Positions 10,692 through 20,945 of a stretch of 64,000 nucleotides of DNA are shown here, piece after piece. This DNA is from Phymorhynchus buccinoides (taxonomy: Eukaryota; Mollusca; Gastropoda; Neogastropoda; Raphitomidae). The position numbers were made by a program, and so were the translations under genes. Positions within the stretch are counted from its first letter, which is position 1. Each line of letters starts with the position of its first letter. Under the pieces are notes generated by a model, which saw nothing but the letters and a program-made list of their open reading frames with translations, searched no databases and was not told where the DNA came from. The DNA is taken from assembly GCA_017654935.2 (NCBI GenBank), contig CM065687.1, forward strand, positions 18,983,571 through 19,047,570, written 5' to 3'.

Positions 10692-10875
10692 CATTGGACT
10701 GTAGAGGGGAAGTATTGTTTTTTGATCGTGTTGATTTTTTGGTTGCCTGCTTTTTGCTCCTTTTGCTATTTTCTTGTTTATGTTGATAAAAGGCGCATTC
10801 GCCGACATATCCAGTAGTTTTGTTTTCTCTTGTGAATTAAATAACGTCACTTTACACTTGTCATGTAGTTTGTTT
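10692..10875 (+). mobile_element. Family D repeat
   Basis: Shares 'GTAGAGGGGAAG.ATTGTT', 'AGGCGCATTCGCCGA', 'ATCCAGTAGTTTTGTTTT' and 'AACGTCACTTTACACTTGTC' with 48575-48840, 62725-62845 (reversed) and the foldback at 63388-63516. Confidence 0.7.
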
Positions 10876-11029
10876 GTTGTGTGATTTGAATCAGTTTGAC
10901 TTGATTGCAGTTTGCACTGATTGCTTGCTTTGACGAAGAGATTTTTTTGCGCTACCTAGACGTCAGAGTGCGCCTGGTCACTCCTAGTACTAAACTTTGC
11001 CCTGATTGAACTGGAATCTCCAGAACTTT

Positions 11030-11965
11030 CTAGTATTGTAGTAACGACAGCAGTAATTCACGCGTTTTCCTATCCTCTTTGGTATTGCCGAGCGCCTTCA
11101 GCTTTTCTTTTATATTTTGCTCTACTTTAAATGCTGGGGTTTCAACTAATTCAAGTTTTTGGCAAAACAGTTTCTTCTTCCTTGGTGATGCTCTTTCAAT
11201 TACGTCTGACACAGTCCCAACAAACTTGGAAGGACTTTTCGGTAGAACCGATTTCACCCGACCTGCAGCTTTGCGTCTTGCTTCTGGTGTCCTCTTGTCT
11301 GCCAGAGAAACCGTTTGTGACTGACTGGCTGATGAAGTTGTCGGCTCCAAGAGGTTTTCCGACCAATCAGCCACCAGTGTAATCTGGCAGTCGTCAGTCT
11401 CCACCTTAATTTCTTTCTCAACTATCTCCGTTTCTGACTGGCACTGACGTGTTGCTGTCGACATCTGGTTTGCTGCTTTCTTACTTGCTGCTTTCGCTTC
11501 CTGTCTTTCTTTGTATTTATGACGGCGCCTCTCATTCACGCGCCAAAGCTTTTGTGGATGCATTTTGTCTTTCTGTCGACTTTTCTCTTCCCTCCATTTC
11601 GCCCGTTGTTCCTCCTGAGCGGCTCTCGTCTTTGGAGGTTGAGTTTGAGGTTGAGCTTTTCTTCTTTCCCTGGAAGCCTGCATTCTAATGCGAGACTTTT
11701 CGCGTTCTATGGCTTTTTGCTCTGCACTCATATTGTCTCTATGAGATTTACTACTTTGTCTACAGTTTTCTTTGTACATCTTGTGTTTTTCTGGATCGTT
11801 TTCTTTCATTCGGTCTATATAAGCCTTCACTATTTCACATTTAGTTTTTTTCTTAGTCCGTTCTCCTTTGATGGGAAAAACATTCTGAAGGGGCTGTGGC
11901 TTTGTGTCAGGGTCCTGGTGCTCCACTGTGTTCACAGCTAGCCTGTTACTCTTCCTCTGTAACAT
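11030..11965 (-). CDS. Unrecognised Lys/Arg/Gln-rich protein, 311 codons, probable exon
   Basis: This is the longest single non-RT ORF in the window. Reading right to left, ATG at 11965 directly follows a strong 3' splice site (a T-rich tract then CAACAG), so M1 may be the true start of a coding exon or an internal residue. Residues ~1-60 hold a basic segment. Residues ~60-160 are highly charged with likely coiled-coil helices (EREKSRIRMQASRERRK, KWREEKSRQKDK, RRRHKYKERQEAK). Residues ~160-225 are acidic and Ser/Thr-rich. Residues ~225-311 contain LPKSPSKFVGTVSDVI and ASPRKKKLFCQKLEL, then end LLLSLLQY-stop. There is no signal peptide or membrane helix. From memory it resembles the N-terminal part of large uncharacterised proteins common in cnidarian and mollusc genomes, some possibly transposon-derived. 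A nuclear role is only a guess. The rest of the protein is not visible downstream. Confidence 0.6.
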   Translation of the reverse strand: MLQRKSNRLAVNTVEHQDPDTKPQPLQNVFPIKGERTKKKTKCEIVKAYIDRMKENDPEKHKMYKENCRQSSKSHRDNMSAEQKAIEREKSRIRMQASRERRKAQPQTQPPKTRAAQEEQRAKWREEKSRQKDKMHPQKLWRVNERRRHKYKERQEAKAASKKAANQMSTATRQCQSETEIVEKEIKVETDDCQITLVADWSENLLEPTTSSASQSQTVSLADKRTPEARRKAAGRVKSVLPKSPSKFVGTVSDVIERASPRKKKLFCQKLELVETPAFKVEQNIKEKLKALGNTKEDRKTRELLLSLLQY

Positions 11966-11988
11966 CTGTTGAAAAAAAAATAATTCAA
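11966..11988 (-). promoter_or_regulatory. Strong 3' splice site before the 311-codon ORF
   Basis: On the minus strand an AT-rich stretch runs into about ten consecutive T residues, then CAACAG directly abuts the ATG at 11965-11963. This is a textbook polypyrimidine tract plus AG and argues for an upstream exon. Confidence 0.55.
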
Positions 11989-12105
11989 GAGTAATGTTAG
12001 CATAAAGACTGATAAAACTTGCCTTACTAATGCTTACTTAGTTTCAATCACTTTCTGTTACACAACTACTTGGCCAAAATGCTAAGATCAACAGCAACCA
12101 ATGAG

Positions 12106-12305
12106 TGACTTAGCCGGCTCTTTTGCCCGTCAGGTGGCATAACGCTCGAGTGGGGCTAATCCTCTCTATATTCTTAGTTGGGGATAAAGAGAGAGAGAGA
12201 TATAGGGAGGAGTCCAACCCTCTCTCTCTCTCTCACTACGCCCAACTAAGAATATAGCGTGATAAGCCCCTAGTGGTTTGACTGCCCCCTGTCGCCATAA
12301 GTCAA
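12106..12305. mobile_element. Family E palindromic MITE, diverged copy
   Basis: Inverted halves share 'TAGTTGGG'/'CCCAACTAAGAATAT', GA/TC runs in the middle and 'GGGGCTAATC'/'GATAAGCCCC'. Better preserved copies lie at 40266-40437 and 45535-45730. Confidence 0.7.
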
Positions 12306-12337
12306 CCATTATTAGCAATCATAATTCTTCTCTTCTT

Positions 12338-12715
12338 CTTCCAGTTGGGGATGTTTATATCCTGCCCCGCGCTAACCGGTCTTAATTCAGACCATTAATA
12401 GCGCACAGGATGCGTGCTATGTGAATTTGTGTCATCCATCAAACCGGCACACACGGCCTACTCGTACCGAATAGTGGGATTGACTTTAACGTATGAGCAA
12501 TCTTGTGCATGCGTTCGCACACAGGACCTCGGTTTTTGAAGTCTCATCCGAAGGACTTTTCCCCCAATTGACGTCAGGTACCCATTTACACCTGGGTGAA
12601 GTGAGGAAAATAGGAGTAAAGTGCCTTTCCGAAGTCGAACCCACGCACTCGCAAACCTGACAGATTACGAGCTAGCGACTCGGACTTACCAACTGAGCTA
12701 CAGCGGCTCCTGTAT
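12338..12715 (-). mobile_element. tRNA-derived SINE (SINE1), near full length
   Basis: Read on the minus strand it opens with a tRNA-like head: A-box region 'TGTAGCTCAGTTGGTAAG' and B-box region 'GCGTGGGTTCGACTTC', which would form an internal RNA polymerase III promoter. The body holds 'CCTTCGGATGAGAC' and 'ACCGAGGTCCTGTGTGCGAA'. The tail ends in a GAAGAAGAAGAGAAG run. Confidence 0.85.
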
Positions 12716-12984
12716 ATCAATGACATATTTTTTAAAGTAATTTGTTTATTAGCTCCTTTACTACCTTATGTAAGTATATGAAAAACTGTCGCTAATATGT
12801 TTTTAAAATCTAGACTATTATAGTATTACAACAAAATTTCTATCAAAGTGCTTCAACATTATTTCAAAATAACTTGATTAACAGTATGCCTAAAAGGTTG
12901 CATTAATTTTAAAATGATCAAAAAATTATGTTGTTTTACCCATTTCCTTGTTAGTACTGCTCATATAATTATAATTTCATTACA

Positions 12985-13164
12985 TTAAAACCCTTTCACC
13001 GCCAACGTCGCATTTTTGCACCACAATGATTTAACACCCATGTCACTAAAACTGTAAACACACACACATTTTACAGAGGAATCCCAAATAGTAGACAGAT
13101 TTTTTGCATCGTAAGTTTAATGGAAATTTTTTTGCTGAAAAATGGCTGGCGGCGAATGGGTTAA
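12985..13164. mobile_element. Family A MITE, internal-deletion copy
   Basis: TTAA-bounded: 'TTAAAACCCTTTCACCGCCA' to 'TGGCTGGCGGCGAATGGGTTAA' (split across the end). About 70 bp shorter than full copies. Confidence 0.75.
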
Positions 13165-14025
13165 CAGTCTTAACCCTGACATGAGAATTAACAGATAAAC
13201 ACTTTCCATTACAAATGCAACAAGGAAACCATAGCACACAGTTTCTGTGTTGCAATTATAATCCAAAAACTGCAACAAAATTAAAATAAAGTTAGAACAC
13301 TGCCCAGCAATCACTCAAGTGTGTTGTACAAAACAAAAATGATTAAAACAAACGAAAATATGCTTTCTTTGTTTTGTAAAAACTATACATGAGCCAAAAA
13401 TGTAGTGTTTAGGCACATTGAATTACACACGCAACACAGAATCCACAGATCTTAGTTTCCTGTTGCACGAGGGGTCATACTAATTGCCGTCCGAAGCAGT
13501 CCGGATGCCGTTAAAGTTAATAGAGTATAGTTGTTTTTTTTATAATCACTAGTCAACACTGAGTACCAGTAACGCCCAGTACTGGTAACCCCCAGTACTG
13601 GTAACGCTGGGTCAGCGAAATATGATATTACTTTTTGTTTTTTTGTTTCTTTCTTTTTTTTTTTATATTATGTTTTATCCCCCCCCCCAAGCCATCCGCC
13701 CCCCAAATAGGTCGAAGACAATAGCCATGAAAGAGAGACATAGACAGAGAGCAAAGACTTGTGAAAGAGGACAACTGCTGTTCCGGTTAGATGAATGAAA
13801 TTTGTTTAACGTCCTCCACCCCGGAGCAGGCACAGAGAGAGAGAGAGAGAGACAGACAGACAAAAGACAGACAGACAGACAGCGAGACACAGGCCCTACA
13901 ATTACAAAGAGAGAGAGAGAGAGGGGGGGGGGGGGGGAGACAGAGACAGAAAGTGAGAGAGACAGACAGAAAAAGACTGAGACTCCCCACTGTTTGTTGT
14001 GTGACATTGTGTTAGCTTTCGAATG
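13165..14025. repeat. Spacer with C run, (GA)n and (GACA)n microsatellites
   Basis: 13165-13670 is AT-rich with three 'CAGTACTGGTAAC'-like units at 13562-13608. A C run (13680-13688), GA/GACA tracts (13830-13920) and a G run (13922-13937) follow. The Ser/Leu-rich and Arg/Glu-rich ORFs here are microsatellite translations. Confidence 0.75.
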
Positions 14026-14198
14026 AAAATATCATCATTGCTATTCAATATGCATCTTTCAGAAATTAAATGTGAGTTCGACTTTATTCTCTGTGATTTT
14101 TTTAGATAAAAGATTTGGTGTGACGTTCGGAGTTACTTCCCATCACTCGGAACTCAGGATCGATTCCCGGTTCGATTGATCGAGAGGCATAGGGTTAA
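14026..14198. mobile_element. Family B element, terminal fragment
   Basis: Reverse complement of part of 7291-7460, ending 'CATAGGGTTAAG'. Shares 'GGTGTGACGTTCGGAGTTAC' and 'AATATGCATCTTTCA'. Confidence 0.65.
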
Positions 14199-14218
14199 GC
14201 TGCTAACCTGCTGGCCCC

Positions 14219-14276
14219 CTGCGCGCGCGCGCGCGCGCGCGGCGCGCGCGCGCGCGAGAGAGAGAGAGACGAGAGA
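14219..14276. repeat. (GC)n(GA)n tract, potential Z-DNA
   Basis: About 36 bases of alternating GC, with one GG interruption, pass directly into (GA)n. Long alternating GC is a classical left-handed DNA former and is rare in CpG-depleted animal DNA. Confidence 0.8.
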
Positions 14277-14371
14277 GTAGCGCGATAGGAGGCTTCGCTA
14301 CAGTAAATCCTCGCTGAAGTAATGTCCGCTGTGCTGAAGTAATGTCTCGCTGCTCCGTTACCGTTTGGGGG

Positions 14372-15378
14372 TGCCCGCAAAATGTAAATCGGGTCATAGC
14401 ACGCGCGTTTATGAACGGATGCTGTTGACATTTTGCACCAAGATAGTCACTAACTGAGTAACTCATGCACATTCCAAATTTCGAGTCAATGTCGGGTCTG
14501 GTTACGCCGCGGTTTGTGAAAAGGTTAAGCGGCTTGGATTCGCTTCCTGTTTGGCACATGGATAGTCACCGTCCCCGACCCCGGTCACCTACCTTCCAAA
14601 CTCGAAGGCAATCCGGCCAGAAATACCGGAGATACGGGCGCCGAGAGGCCGGCGGATACGCGTTTCACGCATAATTTGCCAGACCGCGCAAATGACATGG
14701 CCGCCTCTGTTGCCGTTGCCATCGCCCCGTTAGGGCTCACAGCAAATTTGAAGCGATTCGGTCGAAAAACGGCGGAGTTATAAGGCCCGTTTTGTGTTTC
14801 AGACACACACACACGGACACTTGCCTTTTTAATAAAGAATAATGGCTTCTCTCGATGTTTATATCTCGGGTACCGTAAAATCATATAGTAAAAAACAAAC
14901 TGTCCGTGTGTGTGCCCGTGTGTGTCTGAAACACAAAACGGGCCTTATAACTCCGCCGTTTTTCGACCGAATCGCTTCAAATTTGCTGTGAGCCCTAACG
15001 GGGCGATGGCAACGGCAACGGCAACCGTGTCATTTGCGCGGTTTCGCAAATGCGCGAAACGCGCATCCGCCGGCCTCTCGGCGCCCGTATCTCCGGCGTT
15101 TCTGGGCCGATTGCCTTCGAATTTGGCAGGAAGATGACCGGGGCCGGGGACTATCCGTGTGCCAAACGGAAACCGGAAGCGAATCAATTCAGAAATGCCG
15201 GAGATACGGGCGCCGACAGGCCGCTTCACGTTTTCATAAACCGCGGCGTAACCAGACCCGACATTGACTCGAGATTTGGAACATGCGTGACCAGGGATAG
15301 TGACTATCGTCGTGCAAAATTTCAACACCATCCCTTCATAAACACGCGCTATAAACCGATTTATTTTGCAGGACGCTA
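14372..15378. repeat. ~1-kb GC-rich foldback (large inverted repeat)
   Basis: The left arm (~14372-14820) and right arm (~14901-15378) are reverse complements over ~450 bp with modest divergence. Matching pairs include 'AAACGGCGGAGTTATAAGGC' with 'GCCTTATAACTCCGCCGTTT', and 'GGTCTGGTTACGCCGCGGTT' with 'AACCGCGGCGTAACCAGACC' (one base differs). The spacer is ~80 bp. Arms also contain the internal repeat 'GGAGATACGGGCGCCGA'. No gene is supported; the ORFs are shadows of the arms. Confidence 0.85.
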
Positions 15379-15699
15379 ATTTCAACCAACACTTCACACA
15401 TAACCAAAGACTCTAAAAGGGGAAGATGGACTACTTAAGAGTTACGGCGAGCCTGGCTGATCGTTAGTGGGGTAGTTCACAATGGCGGCTATGCAAAGAC
15501 TCAGATTGGAATTTGAACGGAGAATTCAACTGGCCTATCGACGTGTTATGTCATAAAGATGTTTAAAAGGGACACAACCAGTGTTTCTGTCCTCACTACT
15601 CATATAGGGAAAAGGGACCAGATGTTAGTCTTTTCTTTTCAATGTCTTTGGCTCTTTGCTTGCCTCCCGGCCGCACGCTGCAGCTATTTTTATACAGAC

Positions 15700-15701
15700 A
15701 G

Positions 15702-15742
<41 letters not shown>

Positions 15743-15830
15743 ACTGGGGTGTGGGTGGGGGTGGGAGTAGAACACAGCAAGCTTCCCCCCCCTAGGGATA
15801 CTGGGAGGGGGGGGGGTCTTCCGTACAAAT
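15700..15830. repeat. (GA)n microsatellite and G/C runs
   Basis: About 18 GA repeats at 15704-15740, then G-rich DNA with 'CCCCCCCC' and 'GGGGGGGGGG' blocks. Confidence 0.8.
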
Positions 15831-16248
15831 AGTTCCCCCACCTTCTGGAAGTTCTGTGCTTATAACTACCTCTAATCTGTCAGTCTCTTTGATTCTGCCT
15901 TTTCCCTTTGCATGCTGTTATCTACTATCGTTCTGCCTTTCCGGTCCATTCTCCTGCCTTTTTTCAAGAAATACTTTCAAAAAGATTTCCTCTAGCCAAA
16001 GTCAGACATGCTGGGCCTAATTATTCTTACTTAGGTGCATAACAGCAGCATGATGCATCTATGTTCGTAATTGACAGAAATTCTCCTGCCTTTTTTCAAT
16101 AAATACTTTCAAAAAGATTTCCTCTACCCGAAGTCAGACAGGCTGGGCCTAATTATTCTTACTTAGGCGCATAACAGCAGCATGATGCATCTACGTTCGT
16201 AATTGACAGAAACATGCCTGAACGACCGAAGAACAAGAACTTAGAAGA
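15831..16248 (+). mobile_element. Family F SINE-like repeat with ~130-bp tandem duplication
   Basis: Starts 'CCACCTTCTGGAAGTTCTGT'. The unit 'TTCTCCTGCCTTTTTTCAA' ... 'TGCTGGGCCTAATTATTC' ... 'GTAATTGACAGAAA' occurs twice, near 15949 and 16079. It ends in GAAGAC/GAAGAAAAAGAAG. Relatives: 24715-25005, 46722-47012 and 29640-29795. Confidence 0.75.
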
Positions 16249-16349
16249 CGAAGAAAAAGAAGTACTACTCTCTCACTCTCTCTCTCTCTGCGCGCGCGAG
16301 GTCAAAGTCGAAATGATTATGAAACTCTTTCTGCGATAGGTCAAGATGT

Positions 16350-16376
16350 ACCCCCCCCCCCCCCCCCCCCCCCCCC
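16350..16376. repeat. Poly(C) run
   Basis: About 27 consecutive C residues. Similar runs lie at 19856-19882, 37736-37765, 43125-43153, 50050-50073, 55283-55301, 55396-55413 and 56547-56587. Confidence 0.9.
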
Positions 16377-17059
16377 TGAAAAGAAAGACCTTACACATTT
16401 GTGATCCATTTTCTTGGAAGGTGAAATGCTGCCTTCTTCTTGGAAATGTAAAACCGAAAATTTCACTTTCGTGTGTTTGAGACTGGCTGTCTGTTGAAAG
16501 CCACAATAGCAAACAAGTGTGTCGCCGAGTGGCAGATAAGTCCCCGAGCAAGTAAATGTGGGGAGGGGGTAGGTGTAGGGAGGAGATAGCTGCCACGGGG
16601 TTAAAACTGCCACGGGGGTTAACTGCCACGGGGCGATTGCTAGTAAAAATAAAATATAATTATACGGTACCCGAGATAATCTCAGATATAAACATCGTCA
16701 AGCGATTTGTGAAATTGCATAAAATAATATTTCTAAAAGTTGTAAACGCCACCAAAAATGCGAAATAAAATAATTAAAACCAACACTTACCTTAACAAGT
16801 ACCTTAACGGTAGATCTAGCCTTCGTGGTTTGTGTTGACGCTTCGAAATGGCGGGATCGAGTAACCACGTTAAGTTTAACGTACTTCCGCTGATGAAATA
16901 GTCATGCGCGTGTAAAAAATAGTCCCAATAGGTTAAAAAAAATGGCCCCCAAAGTTGAATTTTTCGATTATAAACGCAACCTGAACTTCCGGAAACGACA
17001 TACACTAACACACTTCAACAGTGTTTTTTGTTAATTATTGATGGATTTTCATTCATAAT
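16377..17059. other. Non-coding spacer with GCCACGGGG triplet repeat
   Basis: 'GCCACGGGG' with TTAA spacers occurs three times at 16591-16635. Otherwise AT-rich DNA without a recognised gene. Confidence 0.5.
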
Positions 17060-18252
17060 TCATAGCAAAAGATTGCAAGCTTAAACCCAAGAGATTTTGG
17101 AAATATACATACGAACTAAAACTAAATGTAAGTCATGTATAAGTCCCTTAGTTAAGGAAGATGGTGGCGTTGCTCAAACAGATATGGAAAAAGCTGACAC
17201 TCTAAACAGGTTCTTTTCTAGTGTATTTTCGAAGGAAGATTTAGATAATTTACCTCCAAGTAATCTCGCTCATGGTTGGTCTGATGGTAAGACAGTTGCA
17301 GACATAGTCATAACACCAAAAGCTATTGAAACAAAGTTGTACGAATTAGATGTAAATAAAGCACATGGTCCTGATGGTATTCCACCTAGAGTTTTGAAAG
17401 AACTCAGTAAAGAATTGGCTGCTCCATTAAGTATACTTTTTAATAAGTCAGTCAGTATGGGAACTATTCCCGGGGATTGGAAAAACGCCTATGTTACAGC
17501 TATATTTAAGAAAGGTACCAAGAGTGACCCAGGAAACTATAGGCCAGTTAGCTTAACATCTGTGACTTGTAAAGTTTTCGAATCCATTATAAGAGATGTA
17601 ATTGTTGATCACATGAATGTAAATAATCTTTACACCGAATGCCAGCATGGTTTCCGAAAACACAGATCTTGTGTCACACAGCTACTTAAGGTTATGCAGG
17701 ATTTAACAGATTTTTTTGATAAAGGTGAAAATATTGATATGATTTACTTTGATTTTAGAAAGGCCTTTGATTCGGTTCCCCATCAAAGATTACTTATTAA
17801 GTTAGAATATTATGGTATAACAGGTAATATATTAGGATGGATTAGAGATTTCTTAAAAGGAAGAAAGCAGGCTGTCAGAGTTGGAAATGCTTATTCAGAA
17901 AATGTTAACGTTATAAGTGGTATACCCCAAGGGAGCATACTTGGTCCAGTTCTTTTTACAATTTTTATAAATGATTTGCCTCAAGAGATAATTAGTTCCT
18001 GCAAAATATTTGCAGATGATACTAAGCTTTACAATACTACTGCAAACTTCATGTTATTGCAAAAGGATGTAGATTCCTTAGTAAATTGGTCAGAAACCTG
18101 GAAGTTGTACTTCAATGCGTCTAAATGTAAGCTTATGCATTTAGGTAAAAACAATCCTTGTAACCAATATACTATGAAAAATGGTGATACTATAAATGAA
18201 ATAATAAAATGTACAGAAGAGAAGGATTTAGGTGTAATAATGGATAATTAGA
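17060..18252 (+). mobile_element. Non-LTR retrotransposon (CR1/jockey-like), reverse transcriptase fragment
   Basis: An open stretch of 384 codons (from 17097) encodes most of a LINE reverse transcriptase. Visible blocks: IFKKGTKSDPGNYRPVSLTS (fingers), YFDFRKAFDSVPH (motif A with catalytic Asp), SGIPQGSILGPVLF (motif B), KIFADDTKLY (motif C, the ADD variant of YADD) and W..YFNASKCKLMHLG. Homology continues upstream in another frame (KPKRFWKYI, ~17060-17096), so there is a frameshift and 5' truncation with no endonuclease domain. The frame is broken after LGVIMDN by a stop at the start of an insertion and resumes at 19492. The long intact RT frame suggests a fairly young copy. Confidence 0.9.
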
Positions 18253-19491
18253 TGTGACGAGGTAATGGGTTAAAAGGCTAAGCCTCTAGGGAAGACTTTT
18301 AGTGTGTTAAATTTTCAAGTAGAAAATTTGCCTTTTAACCCACTTCTCTAGGGTATGGGAGATGAGCAACTTTCCCGGCCCCTTTTCATCTAATAAATTT
18401 TATATTTGTGCCCGGGTTCTGGCTCGTATGATTGTAAGAAATACAAGTGGTTGATTTGCTCTTAAATGGCAGACAGAGAGAAGTAGGGTTTTACATGAAA
18501 TTACAAGACTCCCACTCTCATCAGTCTGACCAAAGGGTTCAGGATTATTTGACACTTGTATTTTATTTACTCACAAAATCTGCATAAGATTATGCAACAA
18601 TAATAATAAAGCAGCTCAATGGCGCCAAAACAAAATGTGAATGAAAAAACAATGGAATCCGAAAGGATTTACAAGACTTTTGTTTTTCTAGAAGGTTAGC
18701 CCCAAACAGGAAGGGTCACTAAGTGTCCTGGGTTCCAGTTAGTGTTTTGTTGGCACTGTCGTGGGGACTTAACTCATGGCTGTGCTGAAGTTCCTCCACA
18801 GGGATCGGCGAGTGCTGGGTTGGCTGGGCTTGCTCGTCAGGTGAGAGTAGCTCCCAGTCGTTCGCGGTTACGGCTTCGCGGGATGGCACGGTTCAGGCGT
18901 GGTCTCCTCGCGGATTCTGGGTGCGGGGCGTCTTGGCGGCGTTCCCGTCTTGGTGCTTGTGAGTCAGGGATATCTTCCTGCCCACGATGCCCTGTAGTTG
19001 GGCTATATAAAGACTGGCTGGGAGAGAGGTTGAGTCTGCAATGTTGCTCCAGCCAGGTTTCAGCGTCTTGTGTCAAAGTATGTGTAAGCTAACTTTTTCT
19101 CACTACTCCAAATTATAGCCTTCACTTTCAAACAATGAAAGCCTGTAGGCGGTGGTTTATAGCAATTGACACGTCACAAGATGATGCTATAATTTTATGC
19201 ATACTAGTACCGAACAATCACGTGCCAGTTACATCATTATCACATGCCGACATTCCTATCTTTCTCGTGATGGGAAGGAAGGGTTCAAAGGCCACCGACT
19301 GTGGGGGTTGCTTTCCCGTGATGGGGAGGTAGATCGGGCTTCAAAGAGACAAATGCCTTAATCGGCGTCTGTTTGAAGCTGACGGGCAATTAAAGTGGCG
19401 GCCGGTCGATTTCCGAGAAATGAAAAGGGGAGAGAGGGGGGGGAGGAGGGGTAGATAAGAAAGAGGGGTCGTGCGGGACACTTACGTCACA
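18253..19491. mobile_element. 1.24-kb insertion splitting the LINE (solo-LTR or DNA transposon candidate)
   Basis: The insert begins TGTGACGAGG and ends TTACGTCACA, so TGTGACG/CGTCACA are inverted termini of the TG..CA type. LINE protein homology is continuous across it (VIMDN | NLKFDCHIHAAVKKANKM). Inside there is a TATA-like 'GGCTATATAAAGACTGG' at ~18999-19015 and AATAAA hexamers at ~18391 and ~18603. No clear target duplication is seen (TTAGA versus AAGAA). The ORF at 18742-19092 has no recognisable domain. Confidence 0.65.
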
Positions 19492-19592
19492 AAGAACCTT
19501 AAATTTGATTGTCATATTCACGCAGCTGTAAAGAAGGCAAATAAAATGCTAGGAATTATTAAGCGAACCTTTTGTTACATAGATAATGATAG
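19492..19592 (+). mobile_element. Continuation of the split LINE (post-RT region)
   Basis: Reads NLKFDCHIHAAVKKANKM and LGIIKRTFCYIDND, the segment that directly follows the RT domain in CR1-like elements. It then ends abruptly, so the 3' end is missing. Confidence 0.8.
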
Positions 19593-19690
19593 TTGAGCTT
19601 AACGTCTTCTCGGTCAAAATGGACACATCTGAGACATTACTATTTGTAAAGTTAAGATACAAATTAAAAACAAGGGCATCACCGAGCGGC
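19593..19690 (+). mobile_element. Short repeat related to family I
   Basis: 'AACGTCTTCTCGGTCAAAAT', 'GGACACATCTGAGACATTA' and 'TTTGTAAAG' parallel the family I start (ACGTCCTCTTGGTCTG..GACACATATGGGACATTTGTA). Confidence 0.4.
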
Positions 19691-20290
19691 AGCAACGCAT
19701 TGTGACAATGCAACCCCGGACAGAGTTATGTCCTCTCCCCCACCCCACCACTTTCCACCCTTACAGAACGCATAAAATACATAGCCCAAAATTTGAAGCG
19801 ATTCTGTTCAGTAGTTCACGAGATACAGCTGAACTTTTATACAAACTTCCTTGCACCCCCCCCCCCCCCCCCCCCCCCCCCCAATAAACACACCACTTTC
19901 CACCCTTACAGAACGCATAAAATACATAGCCCAAAATTTGAAGCGATTCTGTTCAGTAGTTCACGAGATACAGCTGAACTTTTATACAAACTTCCTTGCA
20001 CCATGGTACACCACCACACAAAATTTGAAGCGTTTCTGTTCACTAGTTCACGAGATAAAGCTGGGGGAAAATTACATAGCCCAAAGAAGGAAATTTCGGT
20101 TTCAAGGTCAAACTTGAAGGTCAAGGTCAGCACGGTGTTGATTAACGAAAGGAAGCTTCCTTTTCAAGCTGTCTATCACTCTGCCAATTTTAATCAAAAT
20201 CAAAACAGTAGTTTTTAAGATAATCGATACACAGACAGACACACAGACACACACACACACAAACCGATCGCAATACCTCGGCCTCTGGCC
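19691..20290. repeat. Tandem-duplicated repeat with poly(C) and CA tracts
   Basis: The unit 'CACCACTTTCCACCCTTACA' ... 'ATTTGAAGCGATTCTGTTCA' ... 'GTTCACGAGATACAGCTGAA' occurs twice in full and a third time in part. It is followed by (CAGA)n/(CA)n and 'CAATACCTCGGCCTCTGGCC'. A C27 run lies between copies. A related motif is at 2925-3010. Confidence 0.7.
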
Positions 20291-20324
20291 GGGTAACAAA
20301 ACTTCTTATTTTTAAAACTGACTT

Positions 20325-20945
20325 TACTGGTTTCAGTTTCTCTAGACGACGGTCGCCGCGCGCATAACTGTTACGCCAAAAGGGATAATATTATATTATA
20401 AGAAACACTTTAGAAACCGTTTTTCGGAAAAATATTACAAGCAATTGTCAGGGGCTAATTTCTCTAGATAACGGTCGCCGCGCGAATAACGCTCACGGCA
20501 AACGAGGCCTAAGAAACACCTTAGAAAGCGTTTGCAGAAGAATATTACAAGCTCTTGTCTGATTCAATTTTTAAAATTATTTTAAACAAACTGTAATGGA
20601 CCAATCAACAACAAGAACCGTATTCACCCCCAACTAGTTCCGGATAGTTCGCCGCTTGTCACCTTTCGACTGAGAGCAAAACGCCATGCAAACTATCGGC
20701 AAACGAAGGGTGTTTCTTAGACCGTTTTTGCCGATTTGAGCGAGCACAACGTAACGTGAGCCCTTGTGTTTCCAGCGATAGCAGCCCACCCCATGCAGGT
20801 CACGTGATAGTTCGCCAAGAGATACTTTGGGAGCAGCCACAAAACGTTTGCAGCAAACGTCGGCAAAATATGTCTTTCTTAGTACAGTTTTTGCCGATTT
20901 GCGCTCACGCGACTTAACGTTAGTCCTTGTGAAACGGACCCAGAA
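20325..20945. mobile_element. Family N DNA element, two overlapping/tandem copies
   Basis: 'GGTCGCCGCGCG.ATAAC' occurs at ~20350 and ~20467, and 'ACGTTAGTCCTTGTGAAACG' closes the region. 54305-54632 is a single copy with outer ends 'GGGGTGAGTTTCACTAGAGG' and 'CTTGTGAAATGGCCCCC', imperfect inverted repeats. Internal 'CCAATCAACAACAAGAA' is shared. Confidence 0.65.

Noticed and set aside
12640..12715. Functional tRNA gene on the minus strand
   Set aside because: The A- and B-box regions are present, but the acceptor stem does not close and the sequence continues into a SINE body. It is a SINE head. The same applies to 58240 and 58927.
14465..15397. Overlapping ORFs of 70-150 codons on both strands
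   Set aside because: They are shadows of the GC-rich foldback arms, which are poor in stop codons. The same peptide appears on both arms.
18742..19092. 116-codon ORF rich in Arg, Ser and Cys
   Set aside because: Lies in the GC-rich insert within the LINE. It overlaps a reverse-strand ORF, has no recognisable motif and contains the TATA-like sequence.
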